The notes beneath the pieces are model-generated. The model ran no database searches and was not told the DNA's origin. It saw only the letters and a list, made by a program, of their open reading frames with translations. 64,000 bases of DNA, taken from Photorhabdus bodei. Lineage in GTDB: Bacteria > Pseudomonadota > Gammaproteobacteria > Enterobacterales > Enterobacteriaceae. The position numbers and the translations under genes were made by a program. Positions 9,201 to 18,689 of the stretch are shown piece by piece. The stretch spans positions 186,001 to 250,000 of the forward strand of contig NZ_NSCM01000002.1 of the NCBI RefSeq assembly GCF_003287735.1, written 5' to 3'. Within the stretch, counting starts at the first letter, position 1. Every line of letters starts with the position of its first letter.

Positions 9201-9327
9201 TATACCCTATGGATTTCAAGATGCATCGCGGCGGCAAGGGAGCGAATCCCCGGGAGCATAGATAACTATGTGACCGGGGTGAGTGAGTGCAGCCAACAAA
9301 GAGGCAACTTGAAAGATGACGGGTATA
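9201..9327. repeat. ERIC element, full length 127 bp
   Basis: It is bounded by TATACCC and GGGTATA. It contains the diagnostic core CCCGGGAGCATAGATAACTA followed by TGTGACCGGGGTGAG, corresponding to the two classical ERIC primer sites. It is a large imperfect palindrome. Confidence 0.93.
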
Positions 9328-9361
9328 AATAGAACTGAAAATGCGTAGTAATGATGATGAC

Positions 9362-9488
9362 TATACCCTATGGATTTCAAGATGCATCGCGACGGCAAGG
9401 GAGTGAATCCCCGGGAGCATAGCTAACTATGTGACTGGGGTGAGTGAGCGAAGCCAACAAAGAGGCAACTTGAAAGATAACGGGTATA
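9362..9488. repeat. ERIC element, full length 127 bp, second of a tandem pair
   Basis: It has the same ends (TATACCC...GGGTATA) and the same orientation as the copy at 9201-9327, with a few substitutions such as TGACTGGGGTGAGTGAGCG. It ends 25 bp before fruK, so it probably lies in the transcribed leader. Confidence 0.93.
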
Positions 9489-9513
9489 TCTATTTAGGAG
9501 ACATCGGGTAAAT

Positions 9514-10452
9514 ATGAGCCGTAGAGTTGCCACTATCACCCTAAACCCTGCTTATGATTTGGTGGGATTGTGCCCGGAAATCGTCAAAGGGGCGATCAAC
9601 CGAGTGCAAGCCGCTGGACTACATGCTGCTGGGAAAGGCAATAATGTTGCTAAAGTTTTGCGTGACTTAGGTATTGATGTCACGGTGAGTGGTTTTTTGG
9701 GTAAGGAAAATCAGGAAGGATTTCAACAATTCTTCAATGAAAATGGTATGGTAAATCGTTTTCATTTAGTACCAGGCAGAACACGGATTAATGTCAAATT
9801 AACAGAAGGAAGCGGTGAAGTGACAGATTTTAACTTCACTGGTTTTTATGTCGGTGAAGCTGAATGGTCGGGATTTGTTAATGATTCGCTTTCATGGCTT
9901 GGACAGTTTGATATGGTTGTTGTCAGTGGTAGCTTACCGGCTGGTGTCTCTGCTGAATCGTTTACCGACTGGATGGCCTGTCTACGTCAGCTTTGTCCTT
10001 GTATTATTTTTGACAGCAGCCGTGAAGCATTGGTTGCAGGGTTAAAAGCATCCCCTTGGTTAGTGAAGCCGAATCGCCATGAGCTTGAAGTATGGACGGG
10101 GCGTCTGTTACCTGAGTTATCCGATATCATCATAGCGGCACATCAACTTAGGGATCAGGGAATTGCTCATGTTGTCATATCATTGGGTGAGCAGGGAGCA
10201 TTATGGGTTAATGCGTCTGGAGCATGGTTGGCGAAACCACCACATTGTAAAGTCGTCAGCACTGTTGGGGCTGGTGATTCAATGGTTGGTGGCTTGGTTT
10301 ATGGTTTGCTGATGCGGGAATCCAGTGAACATACGTTGCGATTGGCGACCGCTGTATCTGCGCTTGCCGTTAGCCAGCCTAATGTAGGTATCAGCAATCG
10401 TCCTGAATTAGCTGCCATGATGGCTAAAGTTGAACTGATACCCGTTAGATAA
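9514..10452 (+). CDS. fruK: 1-phosphofructokinase FruK, without its usual operon
   Basis: FruK phosphorylates fructose 1-phosphate to fructose 1,6-bisphosphate. The 312-residue protein matches E. coli FruK along its length: opening MSRRVATITLNPAYDLVG, substrate region AAGKGNNVAKVL, and PfkB ATP-binding signature STVGAGDSMVGG with the catalytic Asp. In E. coli it lies inside fruB-fruK-fruA, whose products import and deliver the substrate. Neither flanking gene is here: tandem ERICs precede it and nfo follows convergently. Substrate would have to come from transport genes elsewhere. Confidence 0.93.
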   Translation: MSRRVATITLNPAYDLVGLCPEIVKGAINRVQAAGLHAAGKGNNVAKVLRDLGIDVTVSGFLGKENQEGFQQFFNENGMVNRFHLVPGRTRINVKLTEGSGEVTDFNFTGFYVGEAEWSGFVNDSLSWLGQFDMVVVSGSLPAGVSAESFTDWMACLRQLCPCIIFDSSREALVAGLKASPWLVKPNRHELEVWTGRLLPELSDIIIAAHQLRDQGIAHVVISLGEQGALWVNASGAWLAKPPHCKVVSTVGAGDSMVGGLVYGLLMRESSEHTLRLATAVSALAVSQPNVGISNRPELAAMMAKVELIPVR

Positions 10453-10471
10453 TGCTTTAATTAAAGAATAA

Positions 10472-11314
10472 TTAATTTTGTTGTAATTTCAGCCAGGCAA
10501 TTTCTTGTGGCCAAATATCTGGGTTTATTGTTTCAAGGATGAGTGGAATACCATCAAAACGAGCATCTTTCATAATATAACTGAAAGGTGTTTTACCAAT
10601 ATTTCCTTCTCCAAGGCTATGATGTCGGTCAACACGGCTGGCAAATTCACTTTTGGCATCATTTAAATGCATTCCGCATAAATATTGAAAGCCAACAATT
10701 TTTTCAAACTGTTGAAAAGTTTGTTTACAAGCATCGTTTGTACGTAAATCGTAGCCAGCAGCAAAGGCGTGACAGGTATCAATACAGACACCCACTCGGT
10801 TTTTATCTTCAACTCCATCAATAATTGCTGCCAGATGTTCAAATTTGAAACCCAGATTAGTGCCTTGACCTGCCGTATTTTCAATAACAGCAATGACTCC
10901 CTGGGTTTGATTAAGAGCAATATTGATAGATTCCGCAATACGCGCCAGGCATTTATCCACATCTATTTTATTGAGATGGCTGCCAGGATGGAAATTCAAT
11001 AAATCGATCCCTAATTGTTCGCAACGTTGCATCTCATCAATAAAAGCCAGTCGGGATTTTTCCAGTGCTTCAATTTCTGGGTGACCAAGATTAATCAGAT
11101 AACTGTCGTGAGGGAGAATTTGTCGGCTACCATATCCATAACGTTCACAATTTTCTTTAAATTTATCGATAACGTCAGCGGCTAAAGGTGGAGCATGCCA
11201 CTGGCGCTGATTTTTTGTAAATAGGGCAAAGGCGGTCGCTTTTAGTTCGTGCGCCCGGATAACCGCTTGATCAACTCCACCGGCAGCGCTGACATGTGCT
11301 CCAACAAATTTCAT
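10472..11314 (-). CDS. nfo: Endonuclease IV (Nfo)
   Basis: Nfo is a zinc-dependent AP endonuclease of base excision repair that cuts 5' of abasic sites and removes blocking 3' ends. The 280-residue protein has the three family motifs in order: an early [11 protein letters not shown] region, [15 protein letters not shown], and [21 protein letters not shown] with metal-binding His and Asp residues. It starts [17 protein letters not shown]. It converges on fruK. In E. coli it is induced by SoxS; I see no clear soxbox here. Confidence 0.96.
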   Translation of the reverse strand: MKFVGAHVSAAGGVDQAVIRAHELKATAFALFTKNQRQWHAPPLAADVIDKFKENCERYGYGSRQILPHDSYLINLGHPEIEALEKSRLAFIDEMQRCEQLGIDLLNFHPGSHLNKIDVDKCLARIAESINIALNQTQGVIAVIENTAGQGTNLGFKFEHLAAIIDGVEDKNRVGVCIDTCHAFAAGYDLRTNDACKQTFQQFEKIVGFQYLCGMHLNDAKSEFASRVDRHHSLGEGNIGKTPFSYIMKDARFDGIPLILETINPDIWPQEIAWLKLQQN

Positions 11315-11388
11315 ATTTTTCTCCTTCTTACTTTACGTCATTATGGCATTGTTCAATCACTCAATGAACCTTAAGAACGGAAAGGTTA

Positions 11389-11511
11389 TATACCCGTTAT
11401 CTTTCAAATTGCCTCTTTGTTGGCTGCACTCACTCCGGTCACATAGTTCGCTATACCCCCGGGGATTCTCTCCCTTGCCGTCGTGATGCATCTTGAAATC
11501 CATAAGGTATA
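11389..11511. repeat. ERIC element, 123 bp with a small internal deletion
   Basis: It lies in the inverse orientation relative to the copies at 9.2-9.5 kb (TATACCCGTTATCTTTCAA at the left, CATAAGGTATA at the right). It is about 4 bp shorter than the canonical length, around the CACTCACTCCGG segment. It sits between nfo and yeiH. Confidence 0.9.
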
Positions 11512-11547
11512 TGTTGCTGAAATAAAATTTCTCCGAGGGGATTCTGA

Positions 11548-12630
11548 TCAGCCAAACAGATGTTGAATGCCAAGATTGATCAAAAGACCACCCGCCATCA
11601 GCCATACAAACAAAATTAGAGCTAATAAAATGGGTTTAAATCCGGCCTGACGGATGGCACTCACATGAGTAGTTAAACCCAGTGCCCCCATTGCCATAGT
11701 AAGCATAATAGTATCAATATTAATCAGAGAATTAACTATTGCAGCAGGGAGTAAATTGAAAGAATTAAAACCCGCTATTGCAATAAACATCACCGCAAAC
11801 CAGGGGATAGTCATTGGTGTTTTCTCCTGATGGTTTCTGCCATTTTTAGTGTGGGCACGGCTAATGTAACGGGATAATAACAACAGGAATGGCGCCAACA
11901 TCATGACCCTGATCATTTTACTGATAACGGCTGCGTTTTCCGTTTGATCGCTAATAGCATGCCCAACAGCAACAACTTGAGCAACTTCGTGAAGGGTGGA
12001 ACCAGTAAAGATGCCGAAAGTTTCCTGAGTAAGTGGTAACCACTGATAATGCTCATTGAGTTGATAAAACCACGGATAAATGAAAATAGCGATAGTGCCA
12101 AAGATGACAATTGTCGATACCGCAACAGCAACTTTACTGGCAGGGGCATTCACTACTGGTTCTGTTGCCATAATAGCTGCTGCGCCGCAGATACTGCTGC
12201 CGGCACCAATCAGTATTACCGTTTGTTGGTCTAATCCAAAGAGTGATTTGCCTAGCCACATTGCAATAAAGAAAGTGGAAGACAACATAGCAGCATCAAT
12301 CAGAAGGCCGGTAATGCCAACATCGGCAATTTGTTGAAATGTCAAACGGAAGCCATAAAGAATAATACCTGCCCGCAGAAGATAATGTTTTGAGAAATGA
12401 ATACCTTCATCACAATAAGGTTTGAGTAAAGGATAGACAGTATTACCGGCAATGATCCCTGCAAGGATCGCCAGTGTTAATGTGCCCAGTCCCATATTAA
12501 TAAACCACGGAATATTTCCGGCATATATTGAAATTGCAGTAAGTATTGCCGCTAATATTAACCCAAGTATTAATTTCATACCGGGAATAGATGATTGTTT
12601 GCTGAATTTTTTGGCACGAATGTCAGACAT
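11548..12630 (-). CDS. yeiH: YeiH family putative sulfate exporter (UPF0324)
   Basis: The 360-residue polytopic protein has about ten hydrophobic segments and is the orthologue of E. coli YeiH. The Gly/Ala-rich stretch VILIGAGSSICGAAAIMATE and the STLHEVAQVVA segment are typical of the family. The transport substrate has not been firmly shown; sulfate export is only an annotation label. It is divergent from the LysR-type gene yeiE, which is likely its regulator as in E. coli. Confidence 0.9.
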   Translation of the reverse strand: MSDIRAKKFSKQSSIPGMKLILGLILAAILTAISIYAGNIPWFINMGLGTLTLAILAGIIAGNTVYPLLKPYCDEGIHFSKHYLLRAGIILYGFRLTFQQIADVGITGLLIDAAMLSSTFFIAMWLGKSLFGLDQQTVILIGAGSSICGAAAIMATEPVVNAPASKVAVAVSTIVIFGTIAIFIYPWFYQLNEHYQWLPLTQETFGIFTGSTLHEVAQVVAVGHAISDQTENAAVISKMIRVMMLAPFLLLLSRYISRAHTKNGRNHQEKTPMTIPWFAVMFIAIAGFNSFNLLPAAIVNSLINIDTIMLTMAMGALGLTTHVSAIRQAGFKPILLALILFVWLMAGGLLINLGIQHLFG

Positions 12631-12820
12631 AGATGTTTTTCACTTTGCTTATATGTTTTTAAACATAAGCATATAGCAGACTGATTTATCATTAAAATTG
12701 ATAATTTATTTATATGTAATCTAAAAAATTGGTAAGAAAGTGGATTTTTGTTAAGTTGTCTATTGCCGTATAAAATTAAAGCAAGCTAACTTTGACTGAC
12801 ACCATATTTTGCGAGGCAAT
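12631..12820. promoter_or_regulatory. yeiH-yeiE divergent control region
   Basis: This 190-bp region lies between a LysR-type regulator and its divergent neighbour, the usual location for LysR binding sites. I could not pin down a T-N11-A box with confidence. Confidence 0.4.
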
Positions 12821-13684
12821 ATGCACATCACATTGAGGCAGTTGGAAGTTTTTACTGAGGTATTGAAAAGCGGTTCAACGACGCAAGCCTCTCAGCAATT
12901 GGCGCTATCTCAGTCCGCGGTGAGTGCCTCATTAACGGATCTGGAAAGCCAACTTGGCGTACAGCTTTTTGATCGGGTAGGAAAGCGATTGGTGACGAAT
13001 GAACATGGTCGTCTACTCTATCCCAAGGCGTTGGCATTGCTAGAGCAAGCAGGGGAAATTCAGCAGTTATTCAAACAGGAGTTAGGAGCGTTACGTATCG
13101 CTGCCAGTAGCACCATTGGTAATTATATGTTGCCGGAAATGCTGGCAAATTATCGTCAGGATTTTCCTGATACGCCGCTAGAGTTAAATATCAGTAATAC
13201 GCAGGATGTCATCAATTCTGTGCTGGAATTCCGTGTTGATCTTGGTTTGATAGAAGGTTCCTGTCATAGTCCTGAGTTGATAACTCAACTATGGATGGAG
13301 GATGAGTTGGTTATTTTTTCTTCTCCTGAAAATCCGCTAGCTAAACAGGATCTAAAATTGGATGATTTAGTTAAGGCATCATGGATATTAAGGGAGAGGG
13401 GGTCGGGTACAAGAGAAGTGCTGGATCATCTGTTGTTTGTCCATTTACCTGGGTTCAAGATTTTGATGGAATTGGGAAATTCTGAAGCGATAAAACATGC
13501 GGTCAAATTTGGTATGGGCATCAGTTGTTTGTCCAGACGAGTCGTTGCAGAGCAATTGCAAAATCGTACTTTACTGGAGTTAAGAGTGCCAGAATTAAGA
13601 CTTTTCAGAACATTGTACCTGATTCATCATCGGCAAAAGCATATGTCTATCGCACTGCAAAAATTACTCAGTTACTGCCGGTAA
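12821..13684 (+). CDS. yeiE: LysR-type transcriptional regulator YeiE
   Basis: The 287-residue LysR-family regulator has an N-terminal winged helix-turn-helix (residues 1-60; [20 protein letters not shown] is the recognition region) and a periplasmic-binding-like co-inducer domain (about 85-285). It matches E. coli YeiE throughout, including [12 protein letters not shown] and [20 protein letters not shown]. It probably controls yeiH, which is divergent, and possibly lysP downstream. I chose the ATG at 12821 with GCGAGGC upstream; a TTG at 12809 is in frame but less likely. Confidence 0.93.
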   Translation: MHITLRQLEVFTEVLKSGSTTQASQQLALSQSAVSASLTDLESQLGVQLFDRVGKRLVTNEHGRLLYPKALALLEQAGEIQQLFKQELGALRIAASSTIGNYMLPEMLANYRQDFPDTPLELNISNTQDVINSVLEFRVDLGLIEGSCHSPELITQLWMEDELVIFSSPENPLAKQDLKLDDLVKASWILRERGSGTREVLDHLLFVHLPGFKILMELGNSEAIKHAVKFGMGISCLSRRVVAEQLQNRTLLELRVPELRLFRTLYLIHHRQKHMSIALQKLLSYCR

Positions 13685-13768
13685 ATTTTACGTTTTGTTT
13701 AAAATCCAAAATTAGCTGTGTTACTTATAATTTTCTCTAAATTATGAAGGTATCTTATAACAGTGCTT

Positions 13769-13790
13769 CCTCGCTATTTTGATAGTGAGG
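13769..13790 (+). terminator. Hairpin between yeiE and lysP
   Basis: CCTCGCTAT (13769-13777) pairs with ATAGTGAGG (13782-13790), with one G-T pair. A weak T-rich tail follows. It may terminate yeiE or be a structure in the lysP leader. Confidence 0.45.
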
Positions 13791-13838
13791 ATTTGTTACA
13801 ATCCGCCATCAGATTTATTTGCAGCTAACAGGAACAGA

Positions 13839-15320
13839 ATGTCTCAACAACAAAAAAGTGTTTCCCGGAAACCAGCAACGCAACATTTGCGACGTGAATT
13901 GAAAGCTCGGCATCTGGCGATGATTGCCGTTGGCGGATCAATAGGCACCGGGTTATTCGTGGCTTCAGGTGCGACAGTTTCACAAGCAGGGCCTGGCGGA
14001 GCATTACTTTCCTATGCATTAATTGGTTTGATGGTTTATTTCCTGATGACCAGTTTGGGTGAACTGGCCGCTTATATGCCCGTTTCCGGTTCTTTCTCAA
14101 CTTACGGTTCCAAATATGTTGAAGAAGGGTTTGGTTTCGCTCTGGGTTGGAACTACTGGTACAACTGGGCGGTGACTATCGCGGTGGATTTGGTTGCTGC
14201 CCAATTGGTCATGGGTTATTGGCTGCCGGATATGCCGGGTTGGATCTGGAGTGCGTTGTTCCTCGCGCTGATTTTCCTACTGAATTTTATTTCAGTGAAA
14301 GGATTTGGTGAAGCTGAATACTGGTTCTCTTTAATTAAAGTCAGCACGGTTATTGTTTTTATTGTGGTCGGATTACTGATGATAGCCGGCATCATGAAAG
14401 GGGCGGAAGGTGCTGGATGGCATAACTGGACTATTGGTGATGCGCCTTTTGCCGGTGGTTTCTCTGCCATGATTGGCGTGGCAATGATAGTTGGGTTTTC
14501 TTTCCAGGGAACTGAGTTAATTGGCATTGCGGCGGGTGAGTCAAAAGATCCGGCAAAAAATGTTCCCAGTGCTGTACGTAAGGTATTTTGGCGTATTCTG
14601 CTATTCTATATTTTTGCGATCCTGATTATCAGTTTGATTGTTCCTTATACTGATCCAAGCCTACTGCGTAATGAGGTCGGTGATATTAGTGTTAGTCCGT
14701 TTACGTTGGTATTTGAAAACGCTGGTTTGTTATCCGCCGCAGCTATGATGAATGCGGTTATTTTGACGGCGGTGTTGTCTGCGGGTAATTCAGGTATGTA
14801 TGCATCGACTCGTATGTTGTTCACATTGGCAAAAGAGGGTAAAGCACCGAGGATTTTTGGCAAATTATCCAAAGGTGGTGTACCGCGTAATGCCTTGTAT
14901 GCAACGACGGTGGTTGCTGCGTTGTGTTTCCTCAGTTCAATGTACGGTAACCAGACCGTCTATCTGTGGTTGTTGAATACTTCTGGGATGACCGGTTTTA
15001 TTGCATGGTTGGGGATTGCTATTAGCCATTATCGTTTCCGCCGTGGTTATGTAGCTCAGGGGTTGGATTTAAGTAAATTACCTTATCGTTCAGGATTTTT
15101 CCCGGTTGGCCCAATCTTTGCGTTTGTTTTGTGTCTAACCATCACATTAGGACAGAATTATCAGGCATTTCTACAAGATAAAATTGACTGGTATGGTGTA
15201 ACTGCAACTTATATTGGTATTCCATTATTCCTGTTGATTTGGTTTGGTTACAAATTAGTTAGGAAAACTCATTTTATCAAATATAGCGAGATGAAATTTC
15301 CTGATATCGCGAATCAGTGA
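13839..15320 (+). CDS. lysP: Lysine-specific permease LysP
   Basis: LysP is an inner-membrane amino acid-polyamine-cation family importer of lysine. The 493-residue protein has about 12 membrane segments and matches E. coli LysP closely, for example GGSIGTGLFVASGAT after a short N-terminal tail, GFSFQGTELIGIAAGES and LSAGNSGMYASTRML. In E. coli LysP also senses lysine for CadC; no cad genes are in this window. I chose the ATG at 13839 with AACAGGA upstream; an upstream frame to 13779 is not supported by a ribosome-binding site. Confidence 0.95.
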   Translation: MSQQQKSVSRKPATQHLRRELKARHLAMIAVGGSIGTGLFVASGATVSQAGPGGALLSYALIGLMVYFLMTSLGELAAYMPVSGSFSTYGSKYVEEGFGFALGWNYWYNWAVTIAVDLVAAQLVMGYWLPDMPGWIWSALFLALIFLLNFISVKGFGEAEYWFSLIKVSTVIVFIVVGLLMIAGIMKGAEGAGWHNWTIGDAPFAGGFSAMIGVAMIVGFSFQGTELIGIAAGESKDPAKNVPSAVRKVFWRILLFYIFAILIISLIVPYTDPSLLRNEVGDISVSPFTLVFENAGLLSAAAMMNAVILTAVLSAGNSGMYASTRMLFTLAKEGKAPRIFGKLSKGGVPRNALYATTVVAALCFLSSMYGNQTVYLWLLNTSGMTGFIAWLGIAISHYRFRRGYVAQGLDLSKLPYRSGFFPVGPIFAFVLCLTITLGQNYQAFLQDKIDWYGVTATYIGIPLFLLIWFGYKLVRKTHFIKYSEMKFPDIANQ

Positions 15321-15349
15321 ATGTAAATACGTTAAATCGTGATTAACAG

Positions 15350-15389
15350 GCCGGTAGGAATCTTTGAAAAAATTCCTACCGGCTTGGTT
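15350..15389 (+). terminator. Strong rho-independent terminator after lysP
   Basis: GCCGGTAGGAAT (15350-15361) pairs perfectly with ATTCCTACCGGC (15372-15383), followed by a T-rich stretch. Confidence 0.93.
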
Positions 15390-15648
15390 TTATGATTTTT
15401 TTAATTCGATTCACGATTAATTTATTATTATCTTAATGTTTTATTTATTTGAGTAGATAAGCCGTTTTTGATAAGAAATTAAAAGAATACACTCATTTTG
15501 TGATCAAATAGGTATTTTTTATTTTTCATAGCGTTAATTCATACAATTAATCACGTAATTTACCAAAATTTGTGTAGATCATATTGATAAGTATTCTCAT
15601 TTGTCCTATTGTTAGTACCATAATTATTAATATGAAAGGGCTAACAAA
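15390..15648. other. Upstream region of the siderophore uptake operon
   Basis: This AT-rich DNA carries a Fur-like box near its right end. No gene or repeat is seen. Confidence 0.5.
15585..15599 (+). promoter_or_regulatory. Fur box candidate
   Basis: TGATAAGTATTCTCA fits the 7-1-7 Fur consensus (TGATAATNATTATCA) at 12 of 14 defined positions. It lies 50 bp before a gene set for iron-siderophore import, where Fur control is expected. Confidence 0.65.
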
Positions 15649-16782
15649 ATGAAATTTATGTCGCGATCCATAGCAAAGAGTATCAGTGTCGGTCTGTTAG
15701 CGGGTTCGGCAGTCATGGCAAGCTTCGCATCATGGGCTGAAACGGTCACCGATATAGTTGGTCGTACTGTTGAAGTTCCTGAGAATGTAAATCGTATTTT
15801 GTTGGGCGAAGGCCGTTTGTTCCACGCTATCGCTTTACTTGAAGGTGATAAACCACTGGCCCGTATTGCGGGTTGGCAAGGTGATTTCCGCAAACTGGAC
15901 CCACAGTCTTACGCCGTCTATAAAGCTAAATTCCCTGAGATTGATAAGGTTCCTTTGATTGGTAACACCAGTGCTGATAGTGTCAGCTCTGAAAAAGTGT
16001 TAACCCTCAATCCGGATATCGCAATTTTTGGCTTGTCTGGTCATGGTCCTGGTAAAAACAGCGAATTGGTCGCCCAACTTGAAAAGGCAGGTATTCCGGT
16101 TGTATTTGTTGATTTTCGTACTGAGCCGTTAAAGAATACGCTGCCGAGCATTCGTATGCTAGGTAAAGTACTAAATCGTGAAAAACAAGCGGCAGAATAT
16201 GCCGATTTTTACGAGAAAAATGTAAAACTGGTGACTGATATCACCAATAAAATCCCGGAAAAGAAAAAACCAACAGTATTTATCGATTTGAGAGCGGGTG
16301 CTTTTGAAGATTGCTGTGCGACTGCCGGTGATGGCAATATGGGTAACTTTATCGATTTGGCTGGTGGTAAAAACATTGCTAAAGGTGTTCTGCCAGGCGC
16401 ACTTGGTAATATGAACCTCGAAAAAATTATTGCGGTTGACCCTTATATTTACATTGCTAGTGGGGCAAAAGCGCCAGACAGTAATGAGCCTGGTGTAAAA
16501 CTGGGAGCGCAATCTACGCCTGAACTAGCAAAAGCTAGTCTGAAACAAATGACTGAACGTAAAGGTATTAGCTCGTTGACTGCGGTCAAAGAGGGCAGAG
16601 ACTATGCGATTTGGCATAACTACTACAACTCTCCATATAATGTGGTAGCGACTCAGGTATTCGCTAAATGGTTCTATCCTGAGAAATTTACAGATTTAGA
16701 TCCGCAGAAGACACTGAATGAATTACACAGTAAATTCCTGGCAGTTGATCCATCAGGGGTTTATTGGATCAGTGAAAAATAA
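15649..16782 (+). CDS. Periplasmic siderophore-binding protein of an iron ABC importer
   Basis: The 377-residue protein has a signal peptide ending SWA (about residue 30). It then has the class III binding-protein start TVTDIVGRTVEVPENVNRIL, typical of FepB/FecB/BtuF-like proteins that hand ferric siderophores or haem to an inner-membrane ABC transporter. The ligand is unknown. It heads an operon with a FecCD permease and an ATPase, behind a Fur-like box. The ribosome-binding site AAGGG precedes the ATG at 15649. I do not recognise a named orthologue. Confidence 0.85.
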   Translation: MKFMSRSIAKSISVGLLAGSAVMASFASWAETVTDIVGRTVEVPENVNRILLGEGRLFHAIALLEGDKPLARIAGWQGDFRKLDPQSYAVYKAKFPEIDKVPLIGNTSADSVSSEKVLTLNPDIAIFGLSGHGPGKNSELVAQLEKAGIPVVFVDFRTEPLKNTLPSIRMLGKVLNREKQAAEYADFYEKNVKLVTDITNKIPEKKKPTVFIDLRAGAFEDCCATAGDGNMGNFIDLAGGKNIAKGVLPGALGNMNLEKIIAVDPYIYIASGAKAPDSNEPGVKLGAQSTPELAKASLKQMTERKGISSLTAVKEGRDYAIWHNYYNSPYNVVATQVFAKWFYPEKFTDLDPQKTLNELHSKFLAVDPSGVYWISEK

Positions 16783-16806
16783 TCAGTAAGTCAGGTAACG
16801 GGAATA

Positions 16807-17892
16807 ATGAGTGCCACTACCGAGCCGATGCCAATGGTGAAACAACAATTAGATGACAGCAGTGTAAAAGCCCATTACCAATATATTTTACGCCGCCGTA
16901 TTGTGATGATGGTCTTCATCGTGCTGATTATTGGTGTTTCACTGGTATTAGATTTTACGATAGGTCCATCAGGTTTATCTTTGTCATCTCTCTGGCAGAC
17001 TTTAGTATCGCCAGAGAGTGTGGATGCGGGTACACGGGTAATTGTTTGGGATATCCGTTTACCCTATGCCCTGATGGCGGTAGTGATTGGCCTGTCCCTC
17101 GGGCTGGCTGGCGCGGAAATGCAGACGATCTTAAATAACCCATTAGCCAGTCCCTCTACTTTAGGGGTTGCCCAAGCGGCTGCATTTGGTGCTGCGTTGG
17201 CGATTGTATCTGGTATTGGTATTCCAGGCGTGCCTGATCAATGGTTCATTTCTGCGAATGCTTTCATTTTCGCCTTGTTGGCCGCATTGGTGCTGGATAC
17301 GATTACTCGTTGGACACGAGTTGCTACGTCTGGGGTCGTATTATTTGGCATTGCATTAGTCTTTACCTTTGAAGCATTGGTTTCCATGATGCAGTTTATT
17401 GCAACGGAAGATACCCTTCAGGGGCTGGTACTTTGGACAATGGGTAGCCTTGCCAGAGCAACCTGGATAAAACTGGGTGTTATGTTATTGGTGTTTTCCG
17501 CCGTTTTTCCTATTTCAATGATGAATTCTTGGAAGCTGACAGCGCTGCGCTTAGGTGAAGATCGTGCAATCAGTTTTGGTATTGATGTTCGTCGTCTGCG
17601 CCTGGGGACATTATTGCGTATCAGTATTCTTGCCGCTTTAGCAGTTGCATTTGTTGGGCCAATTGCCTTTATCGGTTTAATTGCGCCACATATTGCCCGC
17701 ATGATGTTTGGTGAAGATCATCGTTTCTATTTGCCAGCCAGTGCCTTGATTGGTGCACTGGTGCTGTCTATGGCGTCCATCGCCTCGAAAAACTTGATCC
17801 CGGGTGTTGTTATTCCGGTTGGGATCGTTACTGCGTTAGTTGGGGTTCCATTCTTCCTTAGCATAATCTTACGTAATAGGGCGAATATATGA
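16807..17892 (+). CDS. FecCD-family iron-siderophore ABC permease
   Basis: The 361-residue inner-membrane protein has about ten hydrophobic segments. It has the FecCD hallmark LNNPLASPSTLGVAQ (109-123) and the cytoplasmic coupling segment IGLIAPHIARMM (289-300), which contacts the ATPase. It is the only permease gene in the operon, so a homodimeric channel is likely, unlike FepDG. It overlaps the ATPase gene by four bases (ATGA), indicating translational coupling. The N-terminal tail of about 30 residues precedes the first membrane helix. Confidence 0.9.
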   Translation: MSATTEPMPMVKQQLDDSSVKAHYQYILRRRIVMMVFIVLIIGVSLVLDFTIGPSGLSLSSLWQTLVSPESVDAGTRVIVWDIRLPYALMAVVIGLSLGLAGAEMQTILNNPLASPSTLGVAQAAAFGAALAIVSGIGIPGVPDQWFISANAFIFALLAALVLDTITRWTRVATSGVVLFGIALVFTFEALVSMMQFIATEDTLQGLVLWTMGSLARATWIKLGVMLLVFSAVFPISMMNSWKLTALRLGEDRAISFGIDVRRLRLGTLLRISILAALAVAFVGPIAFIGLIAPHIARMMFGEDHRFYLPASALIGALVLSMASIASKNLIPGVVIPVGIVTALVGVPFFLSIILRNRANI

Positions 17893-18689
17893 ATCCGGGA
17901 TTAACCATTAACAATTTTTTTGCAGGTTATCCGAAACATTCGGTTATTGAAAATCTGAATGTTGCTCCGTTGCCTCGTGGGAAAATTACAGTATTGTTGG
18001 GGCCAAATGGTAGCGGTAAATCAACACTTTTGCGTTCTTTGGCTGGTTTAAATCGTGCAAGAGGCCAGCTTTGGCTTGATGATCAAGATTTGATGAAGAT
18101 GAGTTTTGTCCAGCGATCGGAAAATGTGGTTTATTTACCACAAAGCTTACCTGCTGGTGTTCATTTGCATGTACTGGAGTCGATTATCGTTGCGCAACGG
18201 GCATCCGGAGGGCGTCATTCTGAAACCAGCGAAGAAGAAGTGATGTTGCTGTTACGTCAGTTGGGGATTGAGCACCTGGCGTTATGTTATTTAGATCAGT
18301 TATCTGGCGGTCAAAAACAATTAGTCGGATTGGCACAATCGTTAATTCGTAAACCAGCATTATTATTATTAGATGAACCACTTAGTGCGCTGGATTTAAA
18401 TTATCAATATCACGTAATGGCGTTGGTGGCACGAGAAACTTATCAGCGGAATATTATTACTGTGGTTGTTGTGCATGATATTAATATCGCTTTGCGTCAT
18501 GGTGACCATGTATTAATGTTGCAAAAAGGGCATTTAATTGCCGAGGGAACTCCTGAGCAGGTTATTACGCCAGATAGTCTGGCACAGGTTTATGGTGTCA
18601 AAGGCAGAATTGAACGTTGTTCTCAGGGTATTCCTCAGGTATTAGTTGATGGATTGGTTTCAAAGCTAGTGAGTGAGAGTTCATTTTAA
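17889..18689 (+). CDS. ATPase of the iron-siderophore ABC importer
   Basis: The 266-residue ABC ATPase has Walker A GPNGSGKS (38-45), a Q-loop at Gln85, signature LSGGQKQ (138-144), Walker B LLLLDEP (158-164) and switch His196. It would power import of the ferric siderophore delivered by the binding protein at 15.6 kb. It starts within the stop of the permease gene. No downstream gene is in the operon. The receptor gene follows 385 bp later and may have its own promoter. Confidence 0.92.
   Translation: MNPGLTINNFFAGYPKHSVIENLNVAPLPRGKITVLLGPNGSGKSTLLRSLAGLNRARGQLWLDDQDLMKMSFVQRSENVVYLPQSLPAGVHLHVLESIIVAQRASGGRHSETSEEEVMLLLRQLGIEHLALCYLDQLSGGQKQLVGLAQSLIRKPALLLLDEPLSALDLNYQYHVMALVARETYQRNIITVVVVHDINIALRHGDHVLMLQKGHLIAEGTPEQVITPDSLAQVYGVKGRIERCSQGIPQVLVDGLVSKLVSESSF

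Larger units (their letters stand above)
9038..9513. other. Intergenic region with two tandem ERIC repeats
   Basis: This region holds a direct repeat AACGATCAATAACGATCAAT near 9129-9148 and two ERIC copies 34 bp apart. Frames read through the ERICs are not genes. The fruK ribosome-binding site (TTTAGGAG) lies just after the second copy. Confidence 0.7.

Noticed and set aside
9216..9398. A 60-codon minus-strand frame, and similar frames at 26536-26845, 11357-11605 and 49147-49446
   Set aside because: They run through ERIC repeats and encode the same ERIC-derived peptide (SLPCRRDAS-like ends). They are artefacts of the palindromic repeat.
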